DNA of 64,000 bases from Kryptolebias marmoratus (Eukaryota > Chordata > Actinopteri > Cyprinodontiformes > Rivulidae), in contig NC_051434.1 in assembly GCF_001649575.2 (NCBI RefSeq), forward strand, positions 24,478,817 through 24,542,816. Direction: 5' to 3'. Below the pieces are notes generated by a model. It saw nothing but the letters and a program-made list of their open reading frames with translations, was not told the DNA's origin and searched no databases. Below are positions 19,026-31,562 of this stretch, piece after piece (the first letter of the stretch is position 1; the number at the start of each line of letters is the position of its first letter). Position numbers and translations under genes: made by a program.

Positions 19026-19737
19026 TAACGAGCTAATAACTTTATAATTCTTAAAAGCTGCATCGTGTTGTTCCGGGAGTCTGAAAAAACACATGCTGCT
19101 TCGCCATATTTAAGCGCCACACGCTGGAGGCGCTTGGTTACTCACACTCCGTACACCGAACAGGCGGGAATAACATGCGCTTTTGATGGGGAAGAACAAA
19201 ACCTGGCGTTCAGGATAACACTGTTATTAAAGTAAACACACCCAAAGTAATGCCGCGCAAGGATGTTAGCTTTCTGAGCTATGCGTCAGTATCAGCAGAT
19301 ATTATCGTCAAATCACAACAACAATGGTCTCTTTAGTGTCTGCAGGGGAAACCGAAATAACTTATTTGCACAGCGAATTCCCGGTTTTAGGTCTTCTATT
19401 TGAGCAAAAATTGTTGCTAATGTTCTTGTGTTTAACAAACTAGAAAACTAACAGGAAAATGCCTCACGTTGCTTTCAAAATAAGAGTAGTTAACTGTACA
19501 TGGAAACGCGCGTATCAAAAATGTGAGTACGGATCATATATCTTATACTTTATTTTATCTTACTAGACTATTTCTCATGTGTTGTTCGTCTTACTGTCGC
19601 ACTGTACTGAAATGCATGGCACATTTAAACAAAAATAATTTTACTTTGGTGACTCAGGCCGGAAGCTAACCTTACTTAACGTGAAGCTTATGTTTCCAAG
19701 CTAGCCTCTCTTTTGTCGGCGTCATATTTTAACTTAC

Positions 19738-19860
19738 CAAAATAATCTTCAGCGAGAGCTTCCTCTTTACACGTACAGTTGGCGACGAAGACGACCACAG
19801 TGTCTTTAGCCAGATAAAATCTAAAAACCCCTAAATTAACTTGTTGGGTTACAGTGGCTC
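19738..19860 (-). other. ctps1: Probable ctps1 5' UTR exon
   Basis: A good donor (G|GTAAGT, exon end at 19738) lies on the minus strand upstream of the first coding exon, whose acceptor is four bases before the first ATG (17122). A CCAAT box and an E-box sit just upstream. The open frame across it (start at 19873) resembles nothing I know and is taken as chance. The exact start is not visible. Confidence 0.5.
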
Positions 19861-19883
19861 CTTGAAGACCCACCGACTCTCAC

Positions 19884-19899
19884 ATTGGCTCCACACGTG
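19884..19899 (-). promoter_or_regulatory. CCAAT box and CACGTG E-box upstream of ctps1
   Basis: ATTGG (19884-19888, CCAAT on the minus strand) and CACGTG (19894-19899) stand about 25-40 bp before the proposed 5' exon. CACGTG is the canonical Myc/USF site, and nucleotide-synthesis genes are known Myc targets. Confidence 0.4.
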
Positions 19900-20576
19900 T
19901 ATATGGAGCAGGCTGCTACATCAGTCTTGACAACGTTGTGCTGCCTTCAGGGGCCACTCGGAAATCACACAGTTGGAAAAGTTATGAGTAACTAATGATT
20001 TAGTCAAATTAAAAAGTACTTTGTTAAGAAATGTTATATGTAGACGCATTTTTTGGTCTCTTGAAGAACTTGTTTTTACGTGTGAATGATTCATAAATTG
20101 CTATGAAATGGTTTGACATGAATCAATAAATACGTACTGTTACGAACTATCTTTGATAATCAGCTCAGTCCCGGTACAAGCAGCCAGTACCCAAAGATAC
20201 TTTTTAATATCCCTTCAAAAAGACTTAAAATGTGTTGTTTAAGATAAAATTATGGACAAATTCGTGCATATAGAAAATCACAACTGTCTAGACACAATAA
20301 TATTGTTATTTTGAATAAATAACTCATGAACCCCACAATTTAATAAGTGAAAAGTCATAACAAGGCTAGAATTAGTTTATCTCATATTGTCAAGTGTGTT
20401 GACAGTAGGTCATGATATAAATAGTCAGATCACACTTTACATATTAATTATTTAGTTTTTTATAAAGTACTCTGACTAGCTTCATATTTATATTTTAATA
20501 TCCATAGGTTTTGACTACTTAAATTCAAGCTTTAAATAAAATGACTTTTCATTTTAGTTGTAGTTCTTGTGCTCGT

Positions 20577-20704
20577 CCACTAGATGGAGGTGTTTCTCAG
20601 CCCCTCCTCTCTTCAGCTCTTTAGCCTCTCCCACAACTGGCTTCGCCCCCATTCCGTGTGTTTCGGAAGCCATTTTGTATTTGGTCAGTAGGGGGAGCTC
20701 ACGT
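20577..20704 (+). promoter_or_regulatory. Pair of CTCF-like motifs
   Basis: CCACTAGATGGAGG (about 20578) and CAGTAGGGGGAGC (about 20687) both resemble the CTCF core, in the same orientation about 110 bp apart, just outside the ctps1 promoter side. A matrix score is needed. Flanking sequence 19.9-20.5 kb holds nothing I can name. Confidence 0.3.
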
Positions 20705-20729
20705 CCTATGTTTGAAGGTTTCTAAACGT

Positions 20730-21690
20730 CACTTCGGGGAGAAAGTAACATTTTTTTTCTTTTCCTTATTTCCAGCTGAAGAAAAGAATTTGTATTTGCT
20801 TTAAGCGTTACAAACTGCGCCAAGCTTCTAGATTATTTTGCTTGGAGCACTCTTGTATTGCCCATTTCTTAAGTGGCATAGAATATATTTAAATATACAT
20901 GTAGTTTTTATTTTATCAAACCAATCTTTTGAGTCAAAGAATAGAATTCAGCACTGTGTCCTGACAATAGATGTAACAAAGCATTCACGTGGCTGCAGTG
21001 ATAATAGAAGTCGACAAATCGACTCTGAATTGAAACACGTGCAGTACTGGGAGAGAGATGTTTTCCTGTGGGGGTTACAGCACACAGGTTCCTCCCTTTC
21101 TCCTCGACACAGAACACTTCACGGTGCTTTGCTCCATATAATAAATGACCGTGGTCCACAGTGGTTAGTTACAGTGTTGTGTAGAAAGGTCAGCGGTCCT
21201 GTGAAGTGGACTGCTTTGTGTTTGTGCTCTGTGAAATATGAAGTCCAGTCTGTGACTTGCTGTTTGCTTGAATCATCTGCAACTGGGTCCGCTGTGTGCA
21301 CTGTGTGTGGGTGAGCATGAGCAAATTAAAATAACAAAAAAAAGATGGAGCTGGTGAGTGATGGCTGACTCACAGACAGAGCGCTCCAAAGCTGACACCC
21401 AAATCTCTCCTTGTGAGCCTCAGCATCCAGCTTAGTCTCTGAAACACAGGGGGAGGGAAGGGGGGGCTAAATGAGAGTTTTAATTCATTTTTGACCCGAG
21501 CTGTGATTGAATTAAACTCCCACAGAAGGGCTGGCTGCTCTCCTCACCACAAGCCATTTCCTCCTATTAGAGATGGAGGAGAAGCAGCAGGCAGGAGGCT
21601 CTGAGACAACTCTTTTCTCTTTGTTTTAAACAAACATATATCAGAACAAAAATACTGCCATAAAAGATGGATTATCATGTAATTGCCAGG
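20730..21690. other. Gene-free stretch, possible conserved non-coding DNA
   Basis: A 158-codon open frame (20838-21314) lacks any recognisable domain, start context or splice signals. The part at 21330-21620 is unique-looking, non-repetitive and rich in TAAT/ATTA cores, as seen in conserved non-coding elements, but nothing proves a function. Confidence 0.2.
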
Positions 21691-21699
21691 GATTATATG

Positions 21700-22085
21700 T
21701 GTTTGCAGCTGTCTGTTAGCTTGTGAACCACTAAATGTACATCAAAAGATGGCTGCTACAGCCATCTGACCTTAGAAAACATAGATGACGATAGCTCAGT
21801 CTATTTTACAAATATTGAGTTAAAAATTAGAGCAGGAGTAGCTGAGAGTCATCCTAAACCCATAGTCCAAGTACTTATATAACCCAAGATCTTTGTTTGA
21901 AACCTTGTCTGTCTGTTAGCAAAATATCTTATAAACCACCAGATAGATTTTAATGAAACTCTGAAAGTAATCATTAGATGTACATCTAAAACTGATGCAC
22001 GTTTAGAGACAACCCAATTCAAGATAAAAGCCACATCTAACCAATTTTAGCAAAAACAAAAATGCCTATACCTCAGTCAATTTTA
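21700..22085 (-). repeat. Unclassified interspersed repeat, copies 4 and 5 (reversed)
   Basis: Two adjacent reverse copies. At 21700-21860, GATGGCTGCTACAGCCATCT and GTAGCTGAGAGTCATCC are seen. At 21905-22085, TTATAAACCACCAGATAGAT and AACCCAATTCAAGAT are seen. Confidence 0.45.
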
Positions 22086-22379
22086 CAACTGAGTTATAGC
22101 CTGAGCTCTTACAGAGTTTGGTCTTTAAAGCTGAACTGAAAAGGGTTTTAAAGCCAACATCAGTTGAATAAAATATTCTTGATGTAAAATTAAAGTAAAA
22201 AAAACTATTTCTTTTAATACTGAGCGTTAAAGAAACCACTCGTTTTTTTTCCAGCTTTTTCTGTGACTCCCCCGATGTATGCCACTGAGGTTCACAGAAT
22301 TCAGCCATTCATCAATGAGTGGATGAATACCGGTACAATATAGTTCAGTGGGTTGGAATAGGCCAGAAAACACAACTGG

Positions 22380-22520
22380 AGTGTTACTCTTTTGGCTTCC
22401 GGAAAAGATAAAAAACATCCTCAGATTTGGATCCAGAAGCTCCGATGTGAGAATTACTATCAGAACTCGGGTTCAGACAACTTCAAAGAGAAGCACTGCT
22501 CCGACCTTCATTAATGTGGT
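22380..22520 (+). pseudogene. Possible THAP-domain remnant
   Basis: One plus frame reads GKDKKHPQIWIQKLRCENYY and, shortly after, FKEKHCSDLH, recalling the second half of a THAP zinc finger (W..., then C..H). No upstream C2 pair or further domain is intact. It could come from a THAP/P-element-type transposon. Weak. Confidence 0.25.
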
Positions 22521-23404
22521 GCGCTAACTTCATGCCAAAAAAATAGTACCTTTAACCAGCAGCAGTCCTATTTGTAATTTTAAAAGAAAGGCAAATGGTG
22601 AGGAGGACATCGCCACAGAGAAGAAGACGAGAATCAGGAAGTTTTACTTCAAACGTGACATGAACGCTGTCATTAAAAGGTCTGAGCTGCTTACAGGTCG
22701 ACAGACTGAGATCAGTTTGTGATTCAGAGCAGTTTGTTACTGATGAAAACATGTAGACAATCCATGTGTGATTAAACAAATGCCATAGTCTGAAACTGCT
22801 GTTGATTAGTTTACTCTGGTGTGAGAGTTCATAAACACTATTCTCTAGCACGGTCATGTTTTTACAAGTTAGCATCCGGTTAGCTTTGAGTTAGAAACAT
22901 TAGCTTTCTCCTGCCGGTGTTATTGATTTTTAGTTTTGTGTACTCATGACAATGATCTGGGGGTAATCGATTGTCACTGTTTCGCGTTATCAACTTGTTA
23001 TGCACATTGTTTTGACAGCCATGGTGATTATCAAAATCTGAATCTGAAGAGTTTTCATCTGATTCCGGAGGTTCATACTGGTATGGTTGTATATCCATTA
23101 CTCCCGTGAAGTCTTTCAGGATTTCTTCGTGTTCAAAAAAAGGCTGCTTCTTCTATTTCCACTAGTAAGCAATCGGTGCGTAGCGGCGTTCTTGGCCGGC
23201 CGGGGCACAGTGCACATCATGAACCTAGGACGGCAACTCCATCCCACAAATCATCTACGTCCTAAATTATTGACTAAAATGCTATAAACAGTTTATTTAA
23301 CTTTTAGGTCCCTGCAATGTTGTGCAGATGTTATTTTGTAGTTAACCCAGTAAAAGTGTACCCATAACCATCACATACAAAATTAATAACAAATAAAATT
23401 AGAA

Positions 23405-23660
23405 GTACTCAGAGCACAAACCTCCGCCAAGGCCACAGAGTCACTGTCCGCTTGGAATCCTTTCAAAACAATCCTGAATCTGCACTGTGGTCCGGTGTTC
23501 CTTGTACCGTGTTTGACGTTTCCTGAAAATAGCATGAAAATCCATTAGTAGCTTTCTGAGTAATCTTGTGCACAAACAGACAAACAAACAAACAGATGCT
23601 ACCAAAAGCATAACCTCCTTGGCAGGGGTAACAAACACAGTCGAGTTCAGGAGCACAACA
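23405..23660 (-). repeat. Unclassified interspersed repeat, copy 6 (reversed)
   Basis: AAACAGACAAACAAACAAAC, ATAACCTCCTTGGCAGGGG and CATGAAAATCCATTAGTAGC match the tail segment of the family. The intervening 22.55-23.4 kb shows no gene I can support. Confidence 0.4.
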
Positions 23661-23929
23661 GGGTTCACTTCTGCTGGTTTAAGTTTGAAAGATGAAGTTT
23701 AATTTCAACATTTTAACTTTTTCTATCAATAAAATTGACACTTAAATGTCAGCATTGAAAAAAAACAACAACAAAAAAAAAATCTTTTTCTTTTAGGAGG
23801 CCCTAATATGCTGTCATAGAAGAGAGCATGTATTTAAAGACTAAGATCATTTTCTGACCCAAGATGACCACTGGCTTATCAGCAGCTGTAGGTTTCCAGT
23901 GGCAGTCCTGCTGGAACTGTGTTCAGAGC

Positions 23930-24190
23930 TGCAACATGGTGAGGAGTGCAAATTGCAGCTCAAGCTAGTTTTCCTAATATAATTGGCGCTATCAACGACA
24001 CACACATGGTTAAAAAGGCACTATCACAGAATGAATATGTTTATGTTAACAGAAAGCAGTTTGATTCAGTAAATGTACAAATTACATACAAATGCAATCA
24101 ATCAACACTGGTAAGATGGATTCCTTCATTCTGACGAACAGCTGGTTGGGGACAGACAACAAGCTGGCACAGTGCAGGATGGAGAAGGGG
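23930..24190 (+). mobile_element. PIF/Harbinger transposase fragment
   Basis: A 62-codon frame reads FPNIIGAINDTHM, then NEYVYVNRKQFDSVNVQI, which matches the HARBI1-type DDE core (the usual form is GAIDCTHI...NRK..HSINVQ). The first catalytic aspartate is changed to Asn (AIND for AIDC). The next frame carries a trace of the following motif. Broken fossil. From 24.2 to 25.8 kb I see no supportable feature. Confidence 0.6.
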
Positions 24191-25844
24191 TGGCATCTTG
24201 CTGAGTAAATGTATTTATTTGTCCTAATTTTAATTCCTCTGATGCACATCAAGCCATGTCCCCCAACATCATCCTATCTTCACAACATCATTACATCATT
24301 ACTAGTCAGTGGTTAAAGTGAGTGACTTCCTGTTCATTGCTTGTTAAACAGTTTCAGAGCGTTCTACCAAGACCCTGAGTGTATCTGTGTTTACAGTGGT
24401 TATGTCAATAAAACATGCATAAATTTGAAATTCTTCAGCTTCATCCACCAGTGCACTGCTTCATTCATTTACAATAACCTTGTGTGTAATCCATTTGAGT
24501 GGCGTCTGACATAAACAGATGTCAATTTTGCACATAAAATAAATTGTATAACTAATCCATTCATCTACCTTTATGTCTGACCATTTTTTGTCTAAGTGTG
24601 TGCAGCGCTGACCTCAGTGCAGTTTCACACCTTGTCAGTCCTCTTGTGCTTGGCGCTAATACTGCAGGACATTGTGTCAAACAACGATTTGAAGCACTTC
24701 TTTCTCATTTAGGAACACCTCCTACGAGAAAATAAAGGGGCAGCTCTTCACCTACTCCACTGAGCAGGTGACTATGCTCAGTTCCATGTTGATTGGGATC
24801 ACAACGGCCATATACTTGGATTTATGCACTGTTTCATACATCTGAAGTTTTTGTGCGTACGCCGTTTTCTCAATTTAAGTATACACCATATTTCAGTAGA
24901 AAATCTAAGCTAGTTTTTGTACACAAGGCCACAGAGGAGCCATATTGAGGTTGAGGGGTAGAACAATAAACAGGATTTTATGCACTTTTTTGACAATTTA
25001 TGTGTTGATGTAACAATGTCTTATAGTGATCCCTGGAAGAGACAATGAATTGTGCCTTTCATGATGGGCCTGCTTTCCTTTTGTGAAGACAGCAGTGCAA
25101 CAGATTGTTCCTCTCCTTTTATTGTTACTTCTGAGATGCAAACACTATCTGCACTAAAGAGACGGTTAATATTTCACATTAAATGGCTGCTGAAACAGCG
25201 ATGGTCTATGAGATTCAGACACTTTTAGTTGTGGCATCATTTTACTTAAGTATGGGTGGTTGTTCATGTAAATGCTACATAAAACCTTGTTTAAATGTGG
25301 ACAAAGTATGTCAGCAAAAAGAGAGGCTGTTTGGTTGGCAGCACAGTTTGAGGAGCAAATCTCCCTGTATGAGGGCTTTGTGAATTAGATGAATGTGTAA
25401 AGTTTTAATTTGTGCCCACAAAATGTGTGCAATGCCTTGGTGAACTTGGGTCTCGTGGTTAACCTGAAATTATTCACAATCCACATATCCTGTTTTGCAG
25501 TAATGGTTCTAGCTCTTACAGCAAGATAAAATCAACCTCTAAAGAGCAACCCAAGAAATGTCACACCATGGTGCAAGTTCTCCCCTCATTGGAACTAGCT
25601 CAAAGCTTAGCTCAAACATATTGAAACTGAATTAAAGCTGCAGGAAATGATGAATGGTTCTTGCACACTGGCAATGCTCTGACCTGTGTCACAAACACAC
25701 CCACAAAGTTCTGACCAGCGACACAATACTTGGTGCATACCCTGAGGAGAGGCTGACATTAGCTCCTAGTGCTGTGCAGAAAGGTTTCCAAACTTGAGAG
25801 GTGAACTGGGGTTCTCAAGCTGAAACAATGTCTAAGGGAATGCA

Positions 25845-26035
25845 AGGGTGTTCAATCCTGGTCCTCGAGTACCACTATTCTGCAGGTTTTAGCTGTTACC
25901 CCGCTCCTCAGCAGGTCTTCAAGTTCTGCCGAAGCTCAGTCAGTAAAATCTGGTGTGTCGCAGCAGAAAAAACACCTAAAACATGCAGGATAGTGGCCCT
26001 TCAAGATCAGGATTGGACACCACTAGTGTAGACAG
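25845..26035. mobile_element. hAT-type MITE-like element
   Basis: Inverted ends GGTGTTCAATCCTGGTCCTC (left) and GATCAGGATTGGACACCACT (right), and CTGCAGGTTTTAGCTG inside. Same kind as 6003-6190. Confidence 0.6.
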
Positions 26036-26079
26036 AACACACCGAGGACCATCAGATGAGTGGTTTCTATGGCAGAGGG

Positions 26080-26655
26080 TAGTTTCAGTTGGGGGAACAT
26101 AATGCTCAGCTTTGGAGAAGTGATCTACAATGATGAGTATGGCTGTGTTACCATCTGAGGGTGGTAGGCCTGTATCAAAGTTAAAGGATATGTAAAATCA
26201 AGGTTGATCTGGGACAGGCAGAGATTGGAGAAGGCCTGAGGGCAGTAGATTACTACACACAGACTGAACATGCCCTAACAAAATCTCTTACTTGCCCTCG
26301 ACCATAGAAAGCCACCAAAATGTGAAGAAAAGGGTTTGGCTTACTCCATGATGGCAGGGGTTTCACGCTATGTTGTCCCACATTGACATTCCCAAATGTT
26401 GGCAAGTATAGTATCTCACCAAATCGAGAATCTTGGGCATCAGCCTCCTAACAAACTGCTTGCCAGGGTCTGAGTGAACCAGGACAGATGCTGAGGTAAG
26501 GCACTGTATCAGTCTTTAGTCTGTAGGATTTAATAGACATGTAGGTGATGTTGTTCAGGGTTCTTCAAAAAGATAAGTATATCATCTCGGTACACAAACA
26601 GGTTCAAAAAATCTCCTAAAACCTTGTTAATTAGGGCTTGGAATTAGGGCTCACC
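26080..26655 (-). mobile_element. Ty3/gypsy pol fossil (RT and integrase fragments)
   Basis: On the minus strand, broken frames recall an RT box (YRDDILIF near 26595) and an integrase core start (TGLPPSDGNTAI then IVDHFSKA, near 26130-26180). They lie much closer together than in an intact element, so a large middle part is deleted. Many stops; long dead. Confidence 0.55.
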
Positions 26656-26669
26656 CCTCTAGAGACAGC

Positions 26670-26830
26670 ACCCTGGTACAGTCTTTCAACAAGACAATGC
26701 CTGTCTGCACCCAACACGTGTGTCTATGGACTGCAGGTGTCCTGTTGACGTCCTATTGTGGTCAGCCAGGTCCCCTGATCTCTTGCCCAATTGAACATAT
26801 GTGCGATCAGTTTGTTAAGACTTGCAGTAT
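26670..26830 (+). mobile_element. Tc1-like transposase fragment
   Basis: The plus frame reads FQQDNACLHPTRV followed by SARSPDLLP, the spacing and wording of a Tc1 DDE region (QQDNA.PH ... SPDLNPIE). Truncated on both sides. Confidence 0.6.
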
Positions 26831-27404
26831 GCCTGTATTGCTAACTCTGTTTTCCATTTGATCTGAAATTGTAATCATCATAATACATTCATATGACCTT
26901 TAAACTTGCACAGTTTCATTTCATTTCCACCACTCATTCTGGGTGCTTAATCTTTAAAAATCACAGAACGTTCATTTAATAATTACTAATATTATTAAAA
27001 CTTTTACATCACTATCAATTTCACATTACAGCTATTTTGGAAGAAATAATACATAATTCTTGCTAGATGTGAACCCAGAATTCCAAAAAAAGGTGTTACG
27101 TGTTAATTATTCTAGTAAAAAAACATAAAATTTTATAACAAAAAAGTATGATGCTAAATTGACAGTGGTCTGAAGGTTTATAAAATGGCGTGTGCATGAT
27201 CCACTATAAAATTTTAGAAATTGAATTGTTTTTGGCAGTAACTCTTGTGTGATCTTGGCTGTCCTGTTGGAAGTAAACCTGTTTTCTCAAAACTGAGACA
27301 TTCAACAGAGCTGATTGGTTACTGACTCACCCGGGTTAATGATCTGCATCCTCACACTGAATCAAGACTCATGAGTCTGAGGTTTTAATTAACCTGCATC
27401 CTAC

Positions 27405-27491
27405 ATGTCCTCTGGCAGACTGCTACTAAGTCAGCAAGTTAGCAGATTCTCCAGAAAAACAGCTGAATCCCCAGAAACACTGCAGACTCAG
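27405..27491 (+). other. Exon-like segment (uncertain)
   Basis: An ATG-led frame of 29 codons, starting MSSGRLLLSQQVSRF, ends at CAG|GTGAGT, a perfect donor. It is basic and serine-rich, like a mitochondrial presequence. No partner exon was found, so chance is quite possible. Confidence 0.2.
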
Positions 27492-28389
27492 GTGAGTCAT
27501 ACATACATGTTTTCATATGTTTTACACACACAACATATATTTAACTTATATTTGATTTGCACATTTTACATTTTTGTTCCATCATTTATAATTTGTTTGT
27601 TTGTTTATATGTGTCTGGAACTGTAAAATAAACATCTTTAAAAAAGGCAACTCCACTGCCATAGTTTGTTTTTATTTGGCAACATGACCACTAAAGTGAC
27701 TCAAGTAAACAGGATCACTTTAGTGACTGACTCAGATTACCCCGAGTCTGTAAAGTGAATCTAATTTACCAGCTCTAATCTACAAGTAAAATAATAACTG
27801 TTTATGACTTTTACACTACTTCAATATGGTTGACCTATTCCCTTATGTGGATTTCTGTGGGTACTGGAGCCTGTTTATATCCGCTTTCCTCCATCCTCAC
27901 TCTCAACGCTTGACTATGTGTTTGTACCATCAAGACATACATTATTGTAGCTGGAGAAGCTGTAAGTTGAAGCCACAAAGGAGGGCACCCTAATGGCTGG
28001 CTGCAGTGCAATTTTAAGCTCTGCACCTTGATGTAAACGGACGGGGCATTTCTCTAATCAAAAAAGAAAAATAGAATTCAGATCATTTCTTTTGTTTACT
28101 TTTGTTGATTTGTGTAGTTCTTACCTTGTTACTGTATGTTCAAATATGCATTTTTTCCATATGTGTATTTTCTATTAGTTAGCTGAGGCTTAGAGAGAAG
28201 TGTCATGTTACATTGTAATCACAGTGTGACATTATATTAGTGAGTTGGGAGGGCATGTAGGCAGGGCTTTTAAATTGAAGGTACATGTTCCAAGTGCGTA
28301 GACTCTGTCTCCAATTATTCAACATGGCAGCATCCAAAAAGAAAAAGAAAAATTTGATTTCAACCCTATTTGGTAGTTTGAGCTGCTAC

Positions 28390-28850
28390 AGCTTTTTTTG
28401 CACCACAAAAAGTCAAACATCAAAGCCACACAGAAGCTGTCATTAGCCTTTAAGGCTCACTGTTTCACTGCCACCTTTATCTCATTTAATCATGCTGAGA
28501 GGATTAAAATCAAGCTCTGTCACAAATTAAGATATGACTCGTGTCGTGTGGGACCATTAGCACGCCATTGTACCCCCACATTTCCATCTTATGCAGCCTG
28601 ATCCCTCTATCCTCCTCCTTTCATTTACTGATTAATGACATTACTCATTTCCCCCCAGGCCTGAGTTGTGTCAGTAAAACAACTAGGTCTGATCGTGAGC
28701 TGCAGATCATGAGCACTATAAATCAACTGTCCTCCTGCTGTCACTGACTGAGACATCGAGAACAAAAGGGTAAAACCAGCTCTGTAGGACCTTGTGTAAA
28801 TGTTAATATCTGCACAGGGAAGTTGGAGCATTAGACATGCTGTCCTTGGT
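28390..28850. other. Unique sequence, possible conserved non-coding element
   Basis: Free of recognisable repeats, with several homeodomain-type cores (TCATTAG, TTTAATCATG, GGATTA, CTGATTAATGA). No exon is evident. The rest of 27.64-29.84 kb holds nothing I can name. Confidence 0.2.
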
Positions 28851-29849
28851 TGGGTCAGTTCTATCTGAACTCAACCTCGAGAAAGATCTACAGCGTGATG
28901 GTGTCCTTCCTTTTTATACCCTTCATTTAGACAGTTGTGATTGTGACCACCGCTCTCTAAATGTTGTGCTAGTGCTGTACATCTCCATGTTCAGCCCTAT
29001 TTAGTCTAGATCTGTAAAGTTAAATGAGGTGCCACTGAATACTAAATTAGAAATTTATGTAGATTTAACAAAAAAATGTTAGTTTCTAAAATACCAATTT
29101 TTTTTTGTTATTTTTTTTTTACACCAGATACACCAAACTAAGACTCAGCTATTCATCTCAAGTAAGTATCTCCTGCAAAACTGTTAAACTAATGAGCTGC
29201 TGAGTGAGAATGAGCAGAGTGAGAATGGAAAAGCAAAATTAATGGTGTGTGAGAAAAAAGCCAACAGGAAGAGCTTCTGTTATAGGGTCAAGAATAATAA
29301 AAAAACAGAGCTCCTCACCTCATCTCTAACACTATGTTCACATTGCAGGTCTTAATTTTGTTTGTGTGTGGCTGTTCACATTATAATTAAAATGTCACCA
29401 TCATCAGACTCCAGTGTAAACGGTGTATGGCCCTGAAGCAACCCAAATGTGCTGCATGTGATGTCCCATGCAGCATGCTGTGTTTATGGAAATAAATATA
29501 GATGCCACACATGTGTGAGTATCAATTATAAAGTTGATGTGCAGTTGGAGCTGACAAAGTTATTATCTGACATGCTTGTATGGCCCAATGTTATATTTTG
29601 TCTTGGCACTTTCTGCCTACTACTGTACAGAATTGCACTTCTGGAACAGGAGCTATGTACAAAAAATAGAAACAAACTCAAGTATCGATCCCATCACGCT
29701 GGCATTAATACAAACCAATACCAATGTTAGTATCATATGAATGTGTAGATTCTCAGTCATCCAGTACACGGCAATTTTAAAAAGTAAAAAGAAAAAGACA
29801 AAGCATCTGGACTTCTATTGTATAACTAAAGAGTAAAGTTTTGTCTTTT

Positions 29850-30420
29850 TTGCCATGCCTTGTCACTAATCACCACTCATTCACTTCACCTGCGCTTCTT
29901 CCCTGATCACTGCTCCTGCACCTGCTCCCTCCCCTTTATATTCTCCTCCTCTCCACACCTCCAGTGCCACATTATTGAACACGCCATGCAAGTAGTTTTC
30001 CAGCAGTCTCTGTCTGCTTTACTGTTCCTTGACCACGCTCTTGTTCCTTGGATTCACCTGTGTGCCTTACCCTTGTCTGACAGATATCTGGACCTAAACC
30101 CCTGCTTGTTTCTCAGACTCAAACCTATCGCCTACCCTCTTGGACAAGTCTGTCACTCTCTGCCTCCCTGGTAACGACCTTCGCCTGTCTGACTCCAAGT
30201 CTGGTTTTTCGCCTGTGACCTACCTGGTGAGAACGCCGATCCAATCCATAGGTCTGGTAGTCTTCTCGGTCACCACTCTCCAGTTGGCCCTCAGCACTCT
30301 CCGACTCTCTGTGACCCAGGTTAGTGTCTCCGCCATCATAATTCCCAACTTTCTGTGTTTCTTCTGGATCCCCTAACTCCTCTCTCTGTCCCCAGAGCTG
30401 CTGCCAGCGTTTCTGCAACT
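29850..30420 (+). repeat. LTR-like pyrimidine-rich repeat (uncertain)
   Basis: Long C/T-rich text (CACCTGCGCTTCTTCCCTG, GACCTACCTGGTGAGAACGC) resembles the U5/R part of some fish gypsy LTRs. Clear TG...CA ends and a target duplication were not found. Confidence 0.25.
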
Positions 30421-31562
30421 GACATACTTGCCAACTGTCCCGCATTGGGCAGGACAGTCCCGCATTTAGCCCCCCCCCCCCCGTCCCTTGTTCCGCATCA
30501 CCCTGTGCGGGACAGCCAAAAGTACCACATTTGGCCCTCACACGCCACACTTTGTATTTTTCACGCAAAAAAAAAACCACACACACACACACGCACGCAG
30601 CCTTTTTGTCACTTTAACGTTATATTTAGCGAGTTTTCAGATCCCTCAAGCATTTTTTTTAAAACGACTAGCGACAAATCTAGAGACTGGCGGCTAAATG
30701 TGAGAAAGCACTCATTCTGTAGCGTACCGTAGGCCCCGCCCACTTCCCAAGCACTGACAGCTGTCAGTCTCACAGCAGAGAGGAGACCCGCTCCACTCTG
30801 TGTCCACAGTGGTGCGCCTGTAGCTTGTAAATTAAATATTTAATTTGGAACTATGACATTTATAAATGTATGAATACCATGGCTACAAATGGCTAAAGAA
30901 ACAAAAATATTGCTGTTAATATTTGACTGTCTAACTTTACAAACCTACATACATATGAAAAACTAGATTTGTCTTGTTCAGACTGTTCACATATTTCAAC
31001 AAAAATGATAAAACTCATATAAAACTCACTAGCTGGGACTTCCGCTTCCGGTATGCCCGAGTAAAGACGCTTGCAGACCGTGCTCCGACTGAAATAATTA
31101 TTAATTTGCCTGCTGTAAAAATATAAATCCATCTATATATCCAGAAAAAACTATTATAATGACTTCCTCACAAAAGACTACAAGAAGAGAACTGAAGGTG
31201 GGGAAAGGCGATGATACGAAGATGACAGAAAAACAGCTAACACTTGATGCTAGCTTAGCTCAGAACGACGCCGGGAGCGAAATGTTTTTGCTAACAGAGC
31301 TCCGCAAATTTCGAGAAGAGTCTGGAATTGCACAACAAGACATTTTAGAATCTCAAGCACAAATGGAGGCACCAATTGGAGAAATGAAAAAGAGAATCGA
31401 CACTCTGGAGGAGAGACTGAATGCTGCGGAGGAGAGAGTGAGTAACACTGAAGATCAACGCATACAGCAAGAAAGAGTGTTAGCTTTCTTACTTAAAAAA
31501 GATGCCAGATTAACTGCTAAACAAGATGACATAGAGAACAGATTGCACAGGAACAATATAAT

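Noticed and set aside
19688..19873. 61-codon frame starting MGLQGATVTQQ
   Set aside because: Better explained as the ctps1 5' UTR exon with a donor at 19738; the frame beyond the donor is intronic.
20838..21314. 158-codon open frame
   Set aside because: No domain, no splice or promoter context, and irregular composition with many Cys/His/Trp. Looks like chance.
30125..30732. Open frames of 155 (minus) and 125 (plus) codons
   Set aside because: Both cross poly-C and CA/CG runs in low-complexity, repeat-like sequence; neither has a recognisable domain.
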